This document shows positions 1 to 8,083 of a stretch of 64,000 nt of DNA, piece by piece. The DNA lies in assembly GCA_035281745.1 (NCBI GenBank), contig DATEDI010000005.1, positions 62,001-126,000 on the forward strand, in the 5' to 3' direction. Within the stretch, counting starts at the first letter, position 1. Each line of letters begins with the position of its first letter. This stretch comes from 66-474 sp035281745 (lineage in GTDB: Bacteria; Pseudomonadota; Gammaproteobacteria; Xanthomonadales; Rhodanobacteraceae). The notes below the pieces were generated by a model. That model ran no database searches and had not been told where the DNA came from. It saw only the letters and a list, made by a program, of their open reading frames with translations. A program made the translations under genes and the position numbers.

Positions 1-2
1 TG

Positions 3-299
3 GCGCCCGATGTCCGCATCAGTGAAGGCGGCCACACGCAGACACGCGATGAATACGCCAACGGTCACCTGGCCGAGGACATCGCCTTCCTGAAAACCGC
101 GCGGATCACGCCGGTCTCGCTGGGCTCGATGCCGATGGGCAACACCGCCATGGTCGGCAGCGTGAGCGACATTCAGACCACGATCAAGGGCAAGCCGGCC
201 ACACTGCGCAGCACCGAGTTACTCAACCTCAAGAAGGACGGCAAGGATTGGAAGATCGTGTCCGTCCGATGGCAATCTGCACCGGTATCGGGAGAATGA
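3..299 (+). CDS. NTF2-like (SnoaL/DUF4440 type) protein, 3' part only
   Basis: The frame is open from the left edge and ends at TGA 297-299, giving about 98 residues of the C-terminal part. The pattern of an acidic helix (LAEDIAFLK) followed by beta strands and the ending DWKIVSVRWQS fits the small NTF2-like fold of SnoaL/DUF4440 proteins. These are often exported and found near copper genes; the real ligand is unknown. The 5' end, and so any signal peptide, lies outside the window. The next gene starts 2 bases downstream, so the two are probably co-transcribed. The family call is moderate and rests on the overall pattern, not on a catalytic motif. Confidence 0.65.
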   Translation, partial: APDVRISEGGHTQTRDEYANGHLAEDIAFLKTARITPVSLGSMPMGNTAMVGSVSDIQTTIKGKPATLRSTELLNLKKDGKDWKIVSVRWQSAPVSGE

Positions 300-301
300 C
301 C

Positions 302-853
302 GTGAAGCGAATGAGCATCTCAGCCATGAATGCTAGAAACGTTTTGTTCGCAGCAATCGCCGTGGTTTCCTTCAGCGCGCTTGGTGCCTGCACCCAGCCC
401 GTCGATGCGCAGCCCAGCCAGCCATCCTCCGCGACAATCCATGCCGCAACAGCAAGCTCACCGGACGCATCGCTTCCGGTCATGCTGGTACACAAAAGCG
501 CTACATGTGGATGTTGCAGCGCGTGGGTCGACCATATGCGTGCTGCTGGCTTCAGCGTCGACGTGCGCGATGTCGACGATCTCGATCCGGTGAAGAGTCG
601 CGTCGGCGTTCCGGCCGGCAAGGGCTCGTGCCATACCGCCGAAGTGGGCGGCTATTTCGTCGAAGGTCATGTGCCGGCGCTGGACATCAAGCGGCTTCTG
701 GCTGAAAAGCCCGATGCCAAGGGCCTCGTCGCGCCGGGCATGCCGGCCGGCTCGCCGGGCATGGAGCTGCCTGACGGCCGCGTCCAGCCCTATGTTGTCG
801 AGCTTGTTGCCCACGACGGCACCACTTCCGCCTTCGCTCACCACGCGTATTGA
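302..853 (+). CDS. DUF411 metal-binding lipoprotein
   Basis: This is a predicted 183-residue exported protein with a DUF411 domain, a family linked to copper and silver resistance loci and thought to bind metal in the periplasm. A hydrophobic segment ending in ALGAC (Cys near residue 30) looks like a lipobox. The domain begins with LVHKSATCGCCSAWVDHM, whose CGCC cluster is the likely metal site, and continues to the conserved EGHVPALDIKRLL. I prefer the GTG start at 302 because GGGAGA at 290-295 is spaced well for it. The ATG at 296 overlaps the previous stop but sits too close to that site, and an ATG at 311 is a further option. It lies directly upstream of copA. Confidence 0.85.
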   Translation: MKRMSISAMNARNVLFAAIAVVSFSALGACTQPVDAQPSQPSSATIHAATASSPDASLPVMLVHKSATCGCCSAWVDHMRAAGFSVDVRDVDDLDPVKSRVGVPAGKGSCHTAEVGGYFVEGHVPALDIKRLLAEKPDAKGLVAPGMPAGSPGMELPDGRVQPYVVELVAHDGTTSAFAHHAY

Positions 854-898
854 TACGCCGATCAACGTCAAGCCATTGCCGTTGTCACGGGAGGATGC

Positions 899-3247
899 AT
901 GAACACCCACCATCACCACACGGGCGCCGACAACCACGGACATGGCATCCACCCCGGCGCGGGGACAACCGCGGTCGATCCGGTTTGTGGCATGCAGGTC
1001 GATCCCGATCAGACCGACCATCACGCCGAACATGATGGGGTAACGCATCATTTCTGCTCGGCGCGCTGTCTGGAACGCTTCGTGGCGGATCCGGCCAAAT
1101 ATCTGGCCCGGCGACCCGATGACGCCCCCGCGCAGGCACCGGCGGGAACGATGTATGTCTGCCCGATGCATCCGCAAGTGCGCCAGGACGGCCCCGGCAT
1201 CTGCCCGATCTGCGGCATGGCGCTGGAACCGGAAATGCCGGGACTGGACGATGAGGATCATCCTGAACTGCGTGATTTCAGCCGCCGCTTCTGGTGGACC
1301 TTGCCGGCGACGCTGGTGGTGCTCGTGCTGGCGATGTTCGGCCACTACTTCCCGCAGTTGCCGGTGGTTACGCGGACCTGGATCGAGCTGGTACTGACCA
1401 CACCGGTAGTGTTGTGGGCAGGCTGGCCATTCTTCGTCCGATGCGTGCAGTCGGTCCGCAACCTCAGCCCCAACATGTGGACCCTGATCGGCATTGGTGT
1501 CGGCGCCGCGTTCGGCTACAGCATCGTCGCCACCATCGCACCGGACCTCTTCCCCGAGTCGTTCCACGAACACGGCCGCGTGGGCGTCTACTTCGAAGCT
1601 GCTGCGGTGATCGTCTCGCTGACGTTGCTTGGCCAGCTACTCGAACTGCGTGCCCGCTCGAAGACCTCGACTGCCCTGAAGGCCCTGCTGGGGTTGGCGC
1701 CCAAGACCGCACGCCGCCTGCGCGACGATGGCGGCGAGGAGGATGTCGAGCTCAGTCACGTCCATGTCGGTGACCGCCTGCGCGTACGCCCCGGTGAAAA
1801 GGTGCCGGTGGACGGCGAAGTGATCGAAGGGCGCTCCCATGTCGACGAGTCGATGCTGACCGGGGAGCCCATCCCGGTCGATAAGACCATCGGCTCCAGC
1901 GTGATCGGCGCGACCCTCAACGGCACCGGCAGCCTGGTGATCCGGGCGGAGAAAGTCGGTTCGGCGACGGTGCTGTCGCAGATCGTGCAACTGGTCGCGC
2001 AGGCGCAGCGCTCGCGCGCACCGATGCAGCGTATGGCCGACAAAGTGGCTTATTGGTTCGTGCTGGCTGTGCTGGCGACTGCCGTTGCCACCTTCTTCGT
2101 GTGGGGGCTGTTCGGTCCGCAACCGTCGTGGACGTTCGCGGTTCTCAATGCGATCTCGGTCCTGATCATCGCTTGCCCCTGCGCACTGGGACTGGCCACA
2201 CCGATGTCGATCATGGTAGCGACCGGCCGTGCCGCCGGGGAAGGCGTGTTGTTCCGCGATGCCGAGGCGATCGAGCACCTCCGCAAGATCGACACCCTGA
2301 TCGTGGACAAGACCGGAACCCTGACCGAGGGGCGTCCGGCGTTCCACACCGCGCTCGCGGCCGAAGGGTTCACCGAGCAGGAGGTGCTGCGTCTGGCGGC
2401 CAGCCTCGATCAGGGCAGCGAGCACCCGCTGGCCGACGCGATCGTCGCGGAAGCCCGTCGTCGCGACCTGACGCTGGAAACGCCGGAGAGTTTCGAGTCG
2501 TCCACCGGCATCGGGGTACGCGGCAAGGTGGGAGGCGCCATCCTGGCGATCGGCAATACCGCGCTGATGCACGAGGTCGGGGTCGATGCATCCGTTCTTT
2601 CCACACCGGCCGAAGAGCTGCGCCGGACCGGTGCCAGCGTGATGTATCTGGCGGTCGATGGCGTCCTGGCTGGCCTGCTTGCAGTGGCCGATCCGATCAA
2701 GGCCAGCACCACCGCCGCCATCACGTCGCTGCACGATGCGGGCCTGAAAATCGTGATGGCCACCGGCGACGGTGTTACCACCGCGCATGCGGTCGCACGC
2801 ACCCTGGGTATCGACGAAGTCCATGGCGAGGTCCGCCCGAAGGACAAGATCGACCTCGTGCGACAGCTGCAAGCCAAGGGGCACCGGGTGGCGATGGCCG
2901 GCGACGGAATCAACGACGCGCCCGCACTTGCCGGAGCCGATGTCGGCATCGCGATGGGCACCGGTACCGACGTGGCGATGTCGAGCGCGCAGGTGACACT
3001 GGTGAAAGGCGACTTGCGCGGCATCGTGCGGGCACGGTCGATTTCCAACGACACCGTCGCCAACATGAAGCAGAACCTGGGCTTTGCATTCCTCTACAAC
3101 GCGCTGGGCGTACCGATTGCGGCCGGCGTGCTGTACCCCGTGACTGGCCTGTTGCTCAGCCCAATGATCGCCGCCTTGGCGATGAGTTTGAGCTCCGTGT
3201 CGGTGGTCGCCAACGCATTGCGGCTTGGCCGAAAGCGGCATGGCTGA
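899..3247 (+). CDS. copA: Copper-translocating P1B-type ATPase
   Basis: This 782-residue inner-membrane pump should export Cu(I), or Ag(I), at the cost of ATP. The N-terminus is histidine-rich (residues 4-18). It is followed by a YHS domain (about 26-70, DPVCGM and FCSARC) and a heavy-metal-binding domain (about 86-111, YVCPMHP and CPICGMAL), in place of the usual HMA domains. The transport motif CPC is at residues 426-428, the phosphorylated aspartate in DKTGT is D470, and the hinge motif GDGINDAPAL follows. Start ATG 899 has GGGAGG just upstream. It forms a copper unit with the DUF411 lipoprotein. No operator was recognised upstream. Confidence 0.95.
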   Translation: MNTHHHHTGADNHGHGIHPGAGTTAVDPVCGMQVDPDQTDHHAEHDGVTHHFCSARCLERFVADPAKYLARRPDDAPAQAPAGTMYVCPMHPQVRQDGPGICPICGMALEPEMPGLDDEDHPELRDFSRRFWWTLPATLVVLVLAMFGHYFPQLPVVTRTWIELVLTTPVVLWAGWPFFVRCVQSVRNLSPNMWTLIGIGVGAAFGYSIVATIAPDLFPESFHEHGRVGVYFEAAAVIVSLTLLGQLLELRARSKTSTALKALLGLAPKTARRLRDDGGEEDVELSHVHVGDRLRVRPGEKVPVDGEVIEGRSHVDESMLTGEPIPVDKTIGSSVIGATLNGTGSLVIRAEKVGSATVLSQIVQLVAQAQRSRAPMQRMADKVAYWFVLAVLATAVATFFVWGLFGPQPSWTFAVLNAISVLIIACPCALGLATPMSIMVATGRAAGEGVLFRDAEAIEHLRKIDTLIVDKTGTLTEGRPAFHTALAAEGFTEQEVLRLAASLDQGSEHPLADAIVAEARRRDLTLETPESFESSTGIGVRGKVGGAILAIGNTALMHEVGVDASVLSTPAEELRRTGASVMYLAVDGVLAGLLAVADPIKASTTAAITSLHDAGLKIVMATGDGVTTAHAVARTLGIDEVHGEVRPKDKIDLVRQLQAKGHRVAMAGDGINDAPALAGADVGIAMGTGTDVAMSSAQVTLVKGDLRGIVRARSISNDTVANMKQNLGFAFLYNALGVPIAAGVLYPVTGLLLSPMIAALAMSLSSVSVVANALRLGRKRHG

Positions 3248-3426
3248 GGTGACCAACGCCAGCGAGTGGAGCGAAGCGGGTCCAACTCGACGCCTTCGCC
3301 CGCAAACGCGGGAGTACGCCGCCTATGTGGTCTTCCTCACATCCGGCACAGCTTGGCGTGCGCCACGATTTCGGCGCCAGCCCAAGTCGCACTTGGGCTG
3401 CGTTCGGCGCGCTGGGCTCCGCGTAG

Positions 3427-3546
3427 CGCTACGAATTCACTCGTAAATTCGCGCCCCCCATCGGTGTGGAATTCGAACGCAAGTTCGGCTGGACGGCCGA
3501 CTTCGCACGCAACGCGGGTGAACCGGCCTTCGATCCGCGCCTGGTC
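3427..3546 (+). pseudogene. copB: copB C-terminal relic
   Basis: This frame reads RYEFTRKFAPPIGVEFERKF and then GWTADFARNAGE, which matches the last barrel strands of the outer-membrane copper protein CopB (family pattern: Y-E-x-R-x-E-F-A-P-Y-x-G-V-x-W-x-R-K-x-G, then TADxAR-x-GE). A TAG sits directly in front at 3424-3426. The expected ending (V-A-G-x-R-x-W-F) is lost and the frame runs into unrelated sequence. Only about 40 residues of a protein normally over 200 long survive. Its place after copA agrees with an ancestral copA-copB order. Confidence 0.75.
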
Positions 3547-3553
3547 CAGCGCG

Positions 3554-3949
3554 TACAACATCGGTGCCGACGCGCATCACACCAAGCCGGTGTTCGCGTT
3601 GATGACGATGGTGCGCGATCGCTCCCTAAGGACGTACTCCGCGGACATCAAGGTGCACGATCCCAATGATCGCAAGTTGATCCTCAAGGGCGCCGGGCAG
3701 TCACCGAGCAACCAGGGAGCGCGGCAGACATTCAGGCCCGATCCACCGGGCCTGCTGCAATCGATCAAAGTCGGCGTGAATCGGCGTGAAGGTGAACTCC
3801 TCCCTTCGTCCAGTCTGTATGTACGGCATGGTCACGGCAATCGCTCCGGTAAAATAGATCTCTTGCCGGTGCGTGGAAGCAAACAGCAGAGCATGAACGT
3901 AGCGTCGAGTTTGGAATCTGGCAATCCACATCCCGGAGGTCGAAAGTGA
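3554..3949 (+). other. Unrecognised open frame after the copB relic
   Basis: An open frame on the plus strand covers this stretch and extends left through the copB relic in another frame. From 3554 it reads YNIGADAHHTKPVFALMTMV and continues with regular-looking protein sequence (VRDRSLRTYSADIKVHDPND) for about 45 residues before becoming low in information. It could be the middle of another deleted gene fused to the copB relic by a deletion. Its TGA (3947-3949) overlaps the GTG start of uppP by four bases, which may be chance. I do not recognise a family, and there is no convincing start with a ribosome-binding site. The stretch 3248-3426 before the relic holds nothing I recognise. Confidence 0.25.
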
Positions 3950-4782
3950 CCCTGCCTGACGTAGTGCTGCTTGCGATCATCCAGGGTTTTGCCGAGTTGT
4001 TGCCGGTTTCCAGTTCCGCCCATGTGATCATGGCGGAAAAACTGCTGGGCCTTGATCCCACTGCGCCGGCGATGACCTTCCTGCTGGTGATGCTGCACAC
4101 CGGCACCATGTTCGCGGTGATCGGCTATTTCTGGAAGGTATGGCGCGAGCGCTACTTTGCTTCGGTCGCGGTATTCAGACAGCAAGCCAAGTTGATTGTC
4201 ATTGCGACCGTTGCAACCAGCGTCGTCGGTCTCGTGCTGCTGCTGGTGATCGAACGGGTCGTGTTGCGCGGGTACGCCCACGCGCAAGTCGAGCAACTGT
4301 TCGGTAACCCTTATCTGATCGCGGGTGGATTGGCTGCTGCTGGCGCGCTCATTCTTCTCTCCAGCCGGAAAGCGGCGTCCAATCAGCCTCTGAGCGGCCG
4401 CTCTTCGACTTGGATCGGTGCGATTCAAGGTTTGTGTCTGCCGTTCCGCGGGTTCTCGCGCTCGGGTGCAACGATTTCGACCGCATTGATTCTCGGTGTC
4501 GAGCGGATGCGTGCAGAAGAGTTCAGCTTCGCCTTGGCGGTGGTGCTGACCCCGCCGGTGGTCCTGCGCGAAGCCTGGCGGCTGGTGCAAGCGGATGCTG
4601 CGACAGGTGCAGTGGTTGGCAAAGCGTTCGGCATGGGATTGCTGGGAATGCTTTTCAGCTTTGTCGCGGGCTGGCTGGCGCTGCGCTGGCTCTCGCGCTG
4701 GCTGGAGCATGGCCGCTGGCATTTCTTCGGCTATTACTGTCTTGTCGCGGCCGTACTCGTGCTGACGATCAGCTTTTGGTGA
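3946..4782 (+). CDS. uppP: Undecaprenyl-diphosphate phosphatase, UppP/BacA (PbrB-like)
   Basis: This 278-residue multi-spanning membrane protein should remove one phosphate from undecaprenyl diphosphate, recycling the lipid carrier for peptidoglycan and releasing inorganic phosphate at the periplasmic side. The conserved first motif appears as QGFAELLPVSSSAHVIM, with the Q-x3-E acid site kept, and the second as GFSRSGATIS with its arginine. GTG 3946 has GGAGG at 3935-3939. An accessory copy of this enzyme inside a metal block recalls PbrB of the Cupriavidus lead operon, which supplies phosphate to precipitate Pb(II). That role here is inference, supported by lspA and a Pb/Cd-type ATPase in the same block. 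Confidence 0.9.
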   Translation: MTLPDVVLLAIIQGFAELLPVSSSAHVIMAEKLLGLDPTAPAMTFLLVMLHTGTMFAVIGYFWKVWRERYFASVAVFRQQAKLIVIATVATSVVGLVLLLVIERVVLRGYAHAQVEQLFGNPYLIAGGLAAAGALILLSSRKAASNQPLSGRSSTWIGAIQGLCLPFRGFSRSGATISTALILGVERMRAEEFSFALAVVLTPPVVLREAWRLVQADAATGAVVGKAFGMGLLGMLFSFVAGWLALRWLSRWLEHGRWHFFGYYCLVAAVLVLTISFW

Positions 4783-4792
4783 TGGGTTCGGC

Positions 4793-5036
4793 TTACGGCT
4801 TGACAGCTTCTACAGAGCCGGCCTCACGCGCTTCGCGCAGGATTTCGAAAGGATCACGCCAAGGTTGGCGACAACATCCGCGCGGATGTTGAGCCGAAGG
4901 AGCGCAGAAACACTTCGGCCTTCCAGAACGATTTCAACACGATCAACAGCACCGAGTCGTTGACCAGCAACGTAGCAGCGGCGACTAGGATCATGATCAA
5001 ACCCATCGGGTGAAAGCCTTCGAGCCGGCGACGCAT
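4793..5036 (-). pseudogene. Cation-transporter relic A (C-terminal half)
   Basis: Read on the minus strand, the segment begins LEGFHPMGLIMILVAAATLL and continues LVNDSVLLIVLKSF. It then needs a frameshift to reach NIRADVVANLGVIL, and after an internal deletion another shift to reach EILREAREAGSVEAVKP and a TAA at 4793-4795. These blocks align with relic B (7717-8052) and with the C-terminal half of the intact transporter at 15059-15679. The first half of the gene is missing. It lies just downstream of uppP in convergent orientation. Confidence 0.8.
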
Positions 5037-5070
5037 TGCATCGCCAGCTCAGCGCAGTCAAGGAGGCCAG

Positions 5071-5100
5071 TTGCATTCGTAAATGCGAATGATTAGCATT
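5071..5100 (+). promoter_or_regulatory. Tandem Fur-box-like operator upstream of the iron permease unit
   Basis: AATGCGAATGATTAGCATT at 5082-5100 is a 19-base imperfect palindrome: 16 of 19 positions agree with its own reverse complement. It resembles known Fur boxes of the AATGnnAATnATTnnCATT kind. A second overlapping inverted repeat, ATTCG to CGAAT, covers 5075-5090, as in tandem Fur sites. It lies about 195 bases before the cupredoxin gene and is the only such site seen near it, so iron repression of the cupredoxin-FTR1 unit is likely. Confidence 0.75.
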
Positions 5101-5293
5101 GTCGACCGTATCGGGACCCGACATCTCAAGCCTTCCATGAAGTACCGCCCTGCGATTGAACGTCACACGAGCCCGAATGGAAATGGCGTACGTCCCGCTT
5201 CGGCACGCCTCCCTTTTGGTCGCAACGATCTGCATCCCCGTAATAACTGCCGTGGAATCAAGTGACGCTCCTAACCTTGCCGCCCTCAAGTCT

Positions 5294-5650
5294 ATGGCCA
5301 TGACATCCCGCCCATCTTTCGTGTACAGGAACTTGCTGCTCGTCCTGCTGGCTGCCGCGGCGCCCTTTGCCGCGTCTGCCGCAGGAATGCCTGAGTATTC
5401 GCTAACGATCCAGAACCGCCGCTTCGAACCGGCGACGCTGATGGTGCCGGCCAACACCAAGTTCAAGGTGCTGGTGACGAACAAGGACTCCACCCCATCG
5501 GAGTTCGAAAGCAATGAATTCAATCGCGAAAAGGTCGTGCCGCCGAACAGCACGGTCACCGTGTTCATCGGCCCGCTGGACAAGGGGCAATACAAGTTCT
5601 TCGACGATTTTCATCTGGACACCGCACAGGGTGTCTTGATCGTGGAGTGA
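5294..5650 (+). CDS. Exported cupredoxin-domain protein of an iron-uptake unit
   Basis: This is a small periplasmic protein of about 118 residues. The N-terminus has a signal peptide ending near AASAAG. The mature part (MPEYSLTIQNRRFEPATLMV ... NKDSTPSEFES ... KFFDDFH) is a cupredoxin-like fold of the type found beside FTR1 permeases (EfeO/P19-like), thought to bind or oxidise iron for transport. The start is uncertain: ATG 5294 and ATG 5300 both precede the signal peptide, while an open frame reaches back to 5156 but adds an unlikely leader. The next gene starts directly after its stop codon, so the pair is co-translated. The Fur-like box at 5082-5100 suggests iron control. Confidence 0.8.
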   Translation: MAMTSRPSFVYRNLLLVLLAAAAPFAASAAGMPEYSLTIQNRRFEPATLMVPANTKFKVLVTNKDSTPSEFESNEFNREKVVPPNSTVTVFIGPLDKGQYKFFDDFHLDTAQGVLIVE

Positions 5651-6532
5651 ATGCACATGCCTGGTGTCGCACTGCTGGTGTTTCGTGAGGTGCTGGAAGC
5701 GGCGCTGATCGTGACTGTGGTCGCTGCCGCCACGCGCGGCGTGGGAAGGCGCGGCACCTTCATCGGCGGCGGTATCGCGCTCGGCGTGATCGGCGCGATC
5801 GTGGTTGCGATCTTTGCGGGTGCGATTGAGGAAGCCGTTGGCGGGGCGGGCCAGGAACTCTTCAATGCCAGCGTGTTGCTGGCGGCGGTCGTGATGATCG
5901 GATGGCACGTGACGTGGATGTCCAGCCACGGCAAGAAAATGGTCAGGCACATGCAGCAGGTCACCAATTCGGTGAAAGCCGGATCGAGCTCGCTGGCGAT
6001 GCTGCTGGCGGTGGTTGCGCTGGCGGTGTTGCGCGAGGGCTCCGAGATCGTGCTGTTCCTGTACGGCATGGCGGCGAGCGGTGCCGGACGCGTGGATCTG
6101 CTGGCGGGTGTGCCGCTGGGGCTCGCCGGCGGCATTGCGGTGGGGTTCGCGCTGTATTTGGGCCTCCTGCGGATCCCGATCCGCCATTTCTTCACCGCCA
6201 CCAACTGGATGCTGGTGCTGCTGGCGGCCGGCCTGTCCTCTAGCGCCGCGGGTTTCCTGATCCAGGCCGACTGGCTGCCGGCCTGGGGCAGCCGGCTCTG
6301 GAACACGTCGTGGTTGCTCGGCAACGGCTCGTTGCTCGGCCAGACGTTGCGCGTGCTGGTGGGTTATGAGGCGCGTCCGGCAGGGATGCAACTCGTGTTC
6401 TGGCTGGTGACCGCGCTAGTGCTGTTCACCGGCATGCGCTGGATGGCGGCACGCATGGTGTCGGCGAGCGCACGCTCGAAATCACGGCAGGCGACGGCAT
6501 CCGTTCGAACGCGGGCAGTGGACACGACCTGA
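5651..6532 (+). CDS. FTR1-family iron permease
   Basis: This 293-residue inner-membrane protein with about seven hydrophobic segments should import iron, by analogy with yeast Ftr1 and bacterial EfeU. Both signature motifs are present: FREVLEAALI near residue 12 and LREGSEIVLFLYG near residue 128, each carrying the R-E-x-x-E iron site. The start abuts the stop of the cupredoxin gene, with another ATG two codons later. The arrangement cupredoxin-FTR1 matches known ferrous/ferric uptake units. In a block otherwise devoted to metal export, it is one of the few importers. Confidence 0.9.
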   Translation: MHMPGVALLVFREVLEAALIVTVVAAATRGVGRRGTFIGGGIALGVIGAIVVAIFAGAIEEAVGGAGQELFNASVLLAAVVMIGWHVTWMSSHGKKMVRHMQQVTNSVKAGSSSLAMLLAVVALAVLREGSEIVLFLYGMAASGAGRVDLLAGVPLGLAGGIAVGFALYLGLLRIPIRHFFTATNWMLVLLAAGLSSSAAGFLIQADWLPAWGSRLWNTSWLLGNGSLLGQTLRVLVGYEARPAGMQLVFWLVTALVLFTGMRWMAARMVSASARSKSRQATASVRTRAVDTT

Positions 6533-6674
6533 TCGAGTGAACATGCATCTTGCGACACGCCCGCCCACGCAGGCGTGAAGGGGGAGGTTTGTGTCCGCGG
6601 TCCGGTTCTTCGCGAAAAAGAAGGTTTGCCATGGCAGGTCATCAGACGTTGGCACTTTCACCAGGAGACAGACG

Positions 6675-7463
6675 ATGAAACAAAGCAAGCGACGTTGGTT
6701 GGCTGTGTGGCCGTTGTCCGGGTTGATCGGTCTGGTGTGCACGTTCGCGGCCCCTGCGACAGCGGTCGCCGGACCGGCCTCGGTGATCTATTCGCCGATC
6801 GTCGATTACCGCGAGTGGGAGCTGGAATTGAAAGGCGGCATGTTCAATTGGGGGCACGGCGACGATGGCGAGCGCGCGGCCAAACTAGCGTTTGGCTATG
6901 GCCTTGCTCCGCGCTGGGGCATTGAGGTGGAGGCCGAGTATTCACAGACGCCGGGCAATGTCGCACACGTCGAGGAATACGAGTTCGAGAACATCTTCCA
7001 GTTGACCGAACACGGTGAACACTGGCTCGACGCCGGCATTTTCGTCGAGTTCGAACACAACCGGCTCGAGAACGTGAACACGCTGGTGCTGGGCCCGATG
7101 TTCCAGAAAGAGACCGCGCACACCCAGACCAATCTGAACATCCATTGGGTGCGTCGACTCAGTGCGTTGCCGCGGGACGATTCGGACGACGATGAAGCCG
7201 GCAGTCGCAACGAGCTCCAGTACCAGGTGCAGTGGAAATACAATCTGGGCCCGCGTTTCCAGCCTGGTATGCAGGTGTTCGGCTCGCTGGGATCTCCCGG
7301 TCACCTGCACTCGCAGGAGTTGAGCGTAGGTCCAGCTTTTTTCGGCGTCACGCGCCTCGGCAGCGGCAGGAAGCTCAGGTACGACGTGGCACTGCTCGGT
7401 GGCCTCACGCACGACACGCCAGATACGACGATCCGCTTCCAACTGGAATACGAGTTCTTCTGA
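6675..7463 (+). CDS. Predicted outer-membrane protein, function unknown
   Basis: This is a 262-residue exported protein. ATG 6675 is preceded by AGGAGA at 6663-6668 with normal spacing, so the 28 upstream codons are not used. A signal peptide ends near AVAGPA. The mature part alternates polar and hydrophobic residues in short strands (WELELKGGMFNWG, YGLAPRWGIEVEAEYSQ, LRYDVALLGGLTHDTPD) and ends in aromatic residues YEFF, typical of outer-membrane beta barrels. No specific family was recognised. It follows the FTR1 gene by 142 bases and could be its outer-membrane partner, but nothing in the sequence proves this. Confidence 0.7.
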   Translation: MKQSKRRWLAVWPLSGLIGLVCTFAAPATAVAGPASVIYSPIVDYREWELELKGGMFNWGHGDDGERAAKLAFGYGLAPRWGIEVEAEYSQTPGNVAHVEEYEFENIFQLTEHGEHWLDAGIFVEFEHNRLENVNTLVLGPMFQKETAHTQTNLNIHWVRRLSALPRDDSDDDEAGSRNELQYQVQWKYNLGPRFQPGMQVFGSLGSPGHLHSQELSVGPAFFGVTRLGSGRKLRYDVALLGGLTHDTPDTTIRFQLEYEFF

Positions 7464-7716
7464 GTGGCCGTCCTGCGCGCACGCAGACTGTCAGTGCGAA
7501 CGGTACGCAACATCCGCCAAGATCGCCGACACTTCCGCGCATACTTTCGCCGCTCAGGTTTCGCTCACGCAATCCACCATGACGGATGCCATCGCATGAA
7601 GAAGCGGATGTATGATTCGCAACGGGCGCTTACGCTCCACAATGTCGCGGTCAGCACCTTCGAGCGGGCAGTCGCGGGTTTCGGCTTCAGCAACACGACG
7701 CCGGTGCATACGGCGT

Positions 7717-8052
7717 TTACGATTCCGCCGGTGCTGCGGAGTCCGCCTCACGCGCTTCGCGCTGGATTTCGATCGCCTCCTTGATCACATAGAGGCCGAT
7801 CGCGATGCAGATGATCCGGTCGGAAATCGACGAGTGGATCAGCAGCACCCGCGCGCCGGAAAGGACCACGCCCAGATTGACGACCACATCCGCGCGGGTG
7901 CACAGCCACATAGCGCGCATGTGCACGTCGCCATTCTGGAAGGGCTTCAGCACAAGCAGCAACACCGATCCATTGACCAGCAAGGCCACAAGGGCAACCA
8001 CCATCATCACCGGTGTGAGCGGGTGGCTGCCTTCGATCCAGCGGCGCGCGGC
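7717..8052 (-). pseudogene. Cation-transporter relic B (C-terminal half)
   Basis: The minus strand reads ARRWIEGSHPLTPVMMVV, then LLVNGSVLLLVLKPFQNGDV, HMRAMWLCTRADVVVNLGVV and IEIQREAREADSAAPAES, ending at TAA 7717-7719. The order of motifs (HP, LVN, GDVxM, WxC[ST]RxD) is that of the intact transporter at 15059-15679. The frame is intact, but the N-terminal half with the first membrane helices is absent, so it is unlikely to be functional. It lies immediately downstream of the lipid kinase gene on the same strand. The stretch 7464-7716 to its left holds no gene I can support. Confidence 0.8.
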
Positions 8053-8083
8053 ATGATGCGTACCGGTTCGAATACGTCGGGGT

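Noticed and set aside
1637..3256. Minus-strand open frame of about 540 codons opposite copA
   Set aside because: Antisense to copA, with no recognisable motif.
3375..3415. Palindrome CCCAAGTCGCACTTGGG as a terminator after copA
   Set aside because: The hairpin is short and not followed by a T-run, and it lies more than 100 bases after the copA stop.
5156..5293. Upstream extension of the cupredoxin gene to ATG 5156
   Set aside because: The added residues put a second hydrophobic stretch before a normal signal peptide, and there is no ribosome-binding site. It is more likely leader sequence between the Fur box and the gene.
7464..7716. Small plus-strand frame between the outer-membrane protein gene and relic B
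   Set aside because: No ribosome-binding site, Arg/His-rich composition, overlaps relic B on the other strand.
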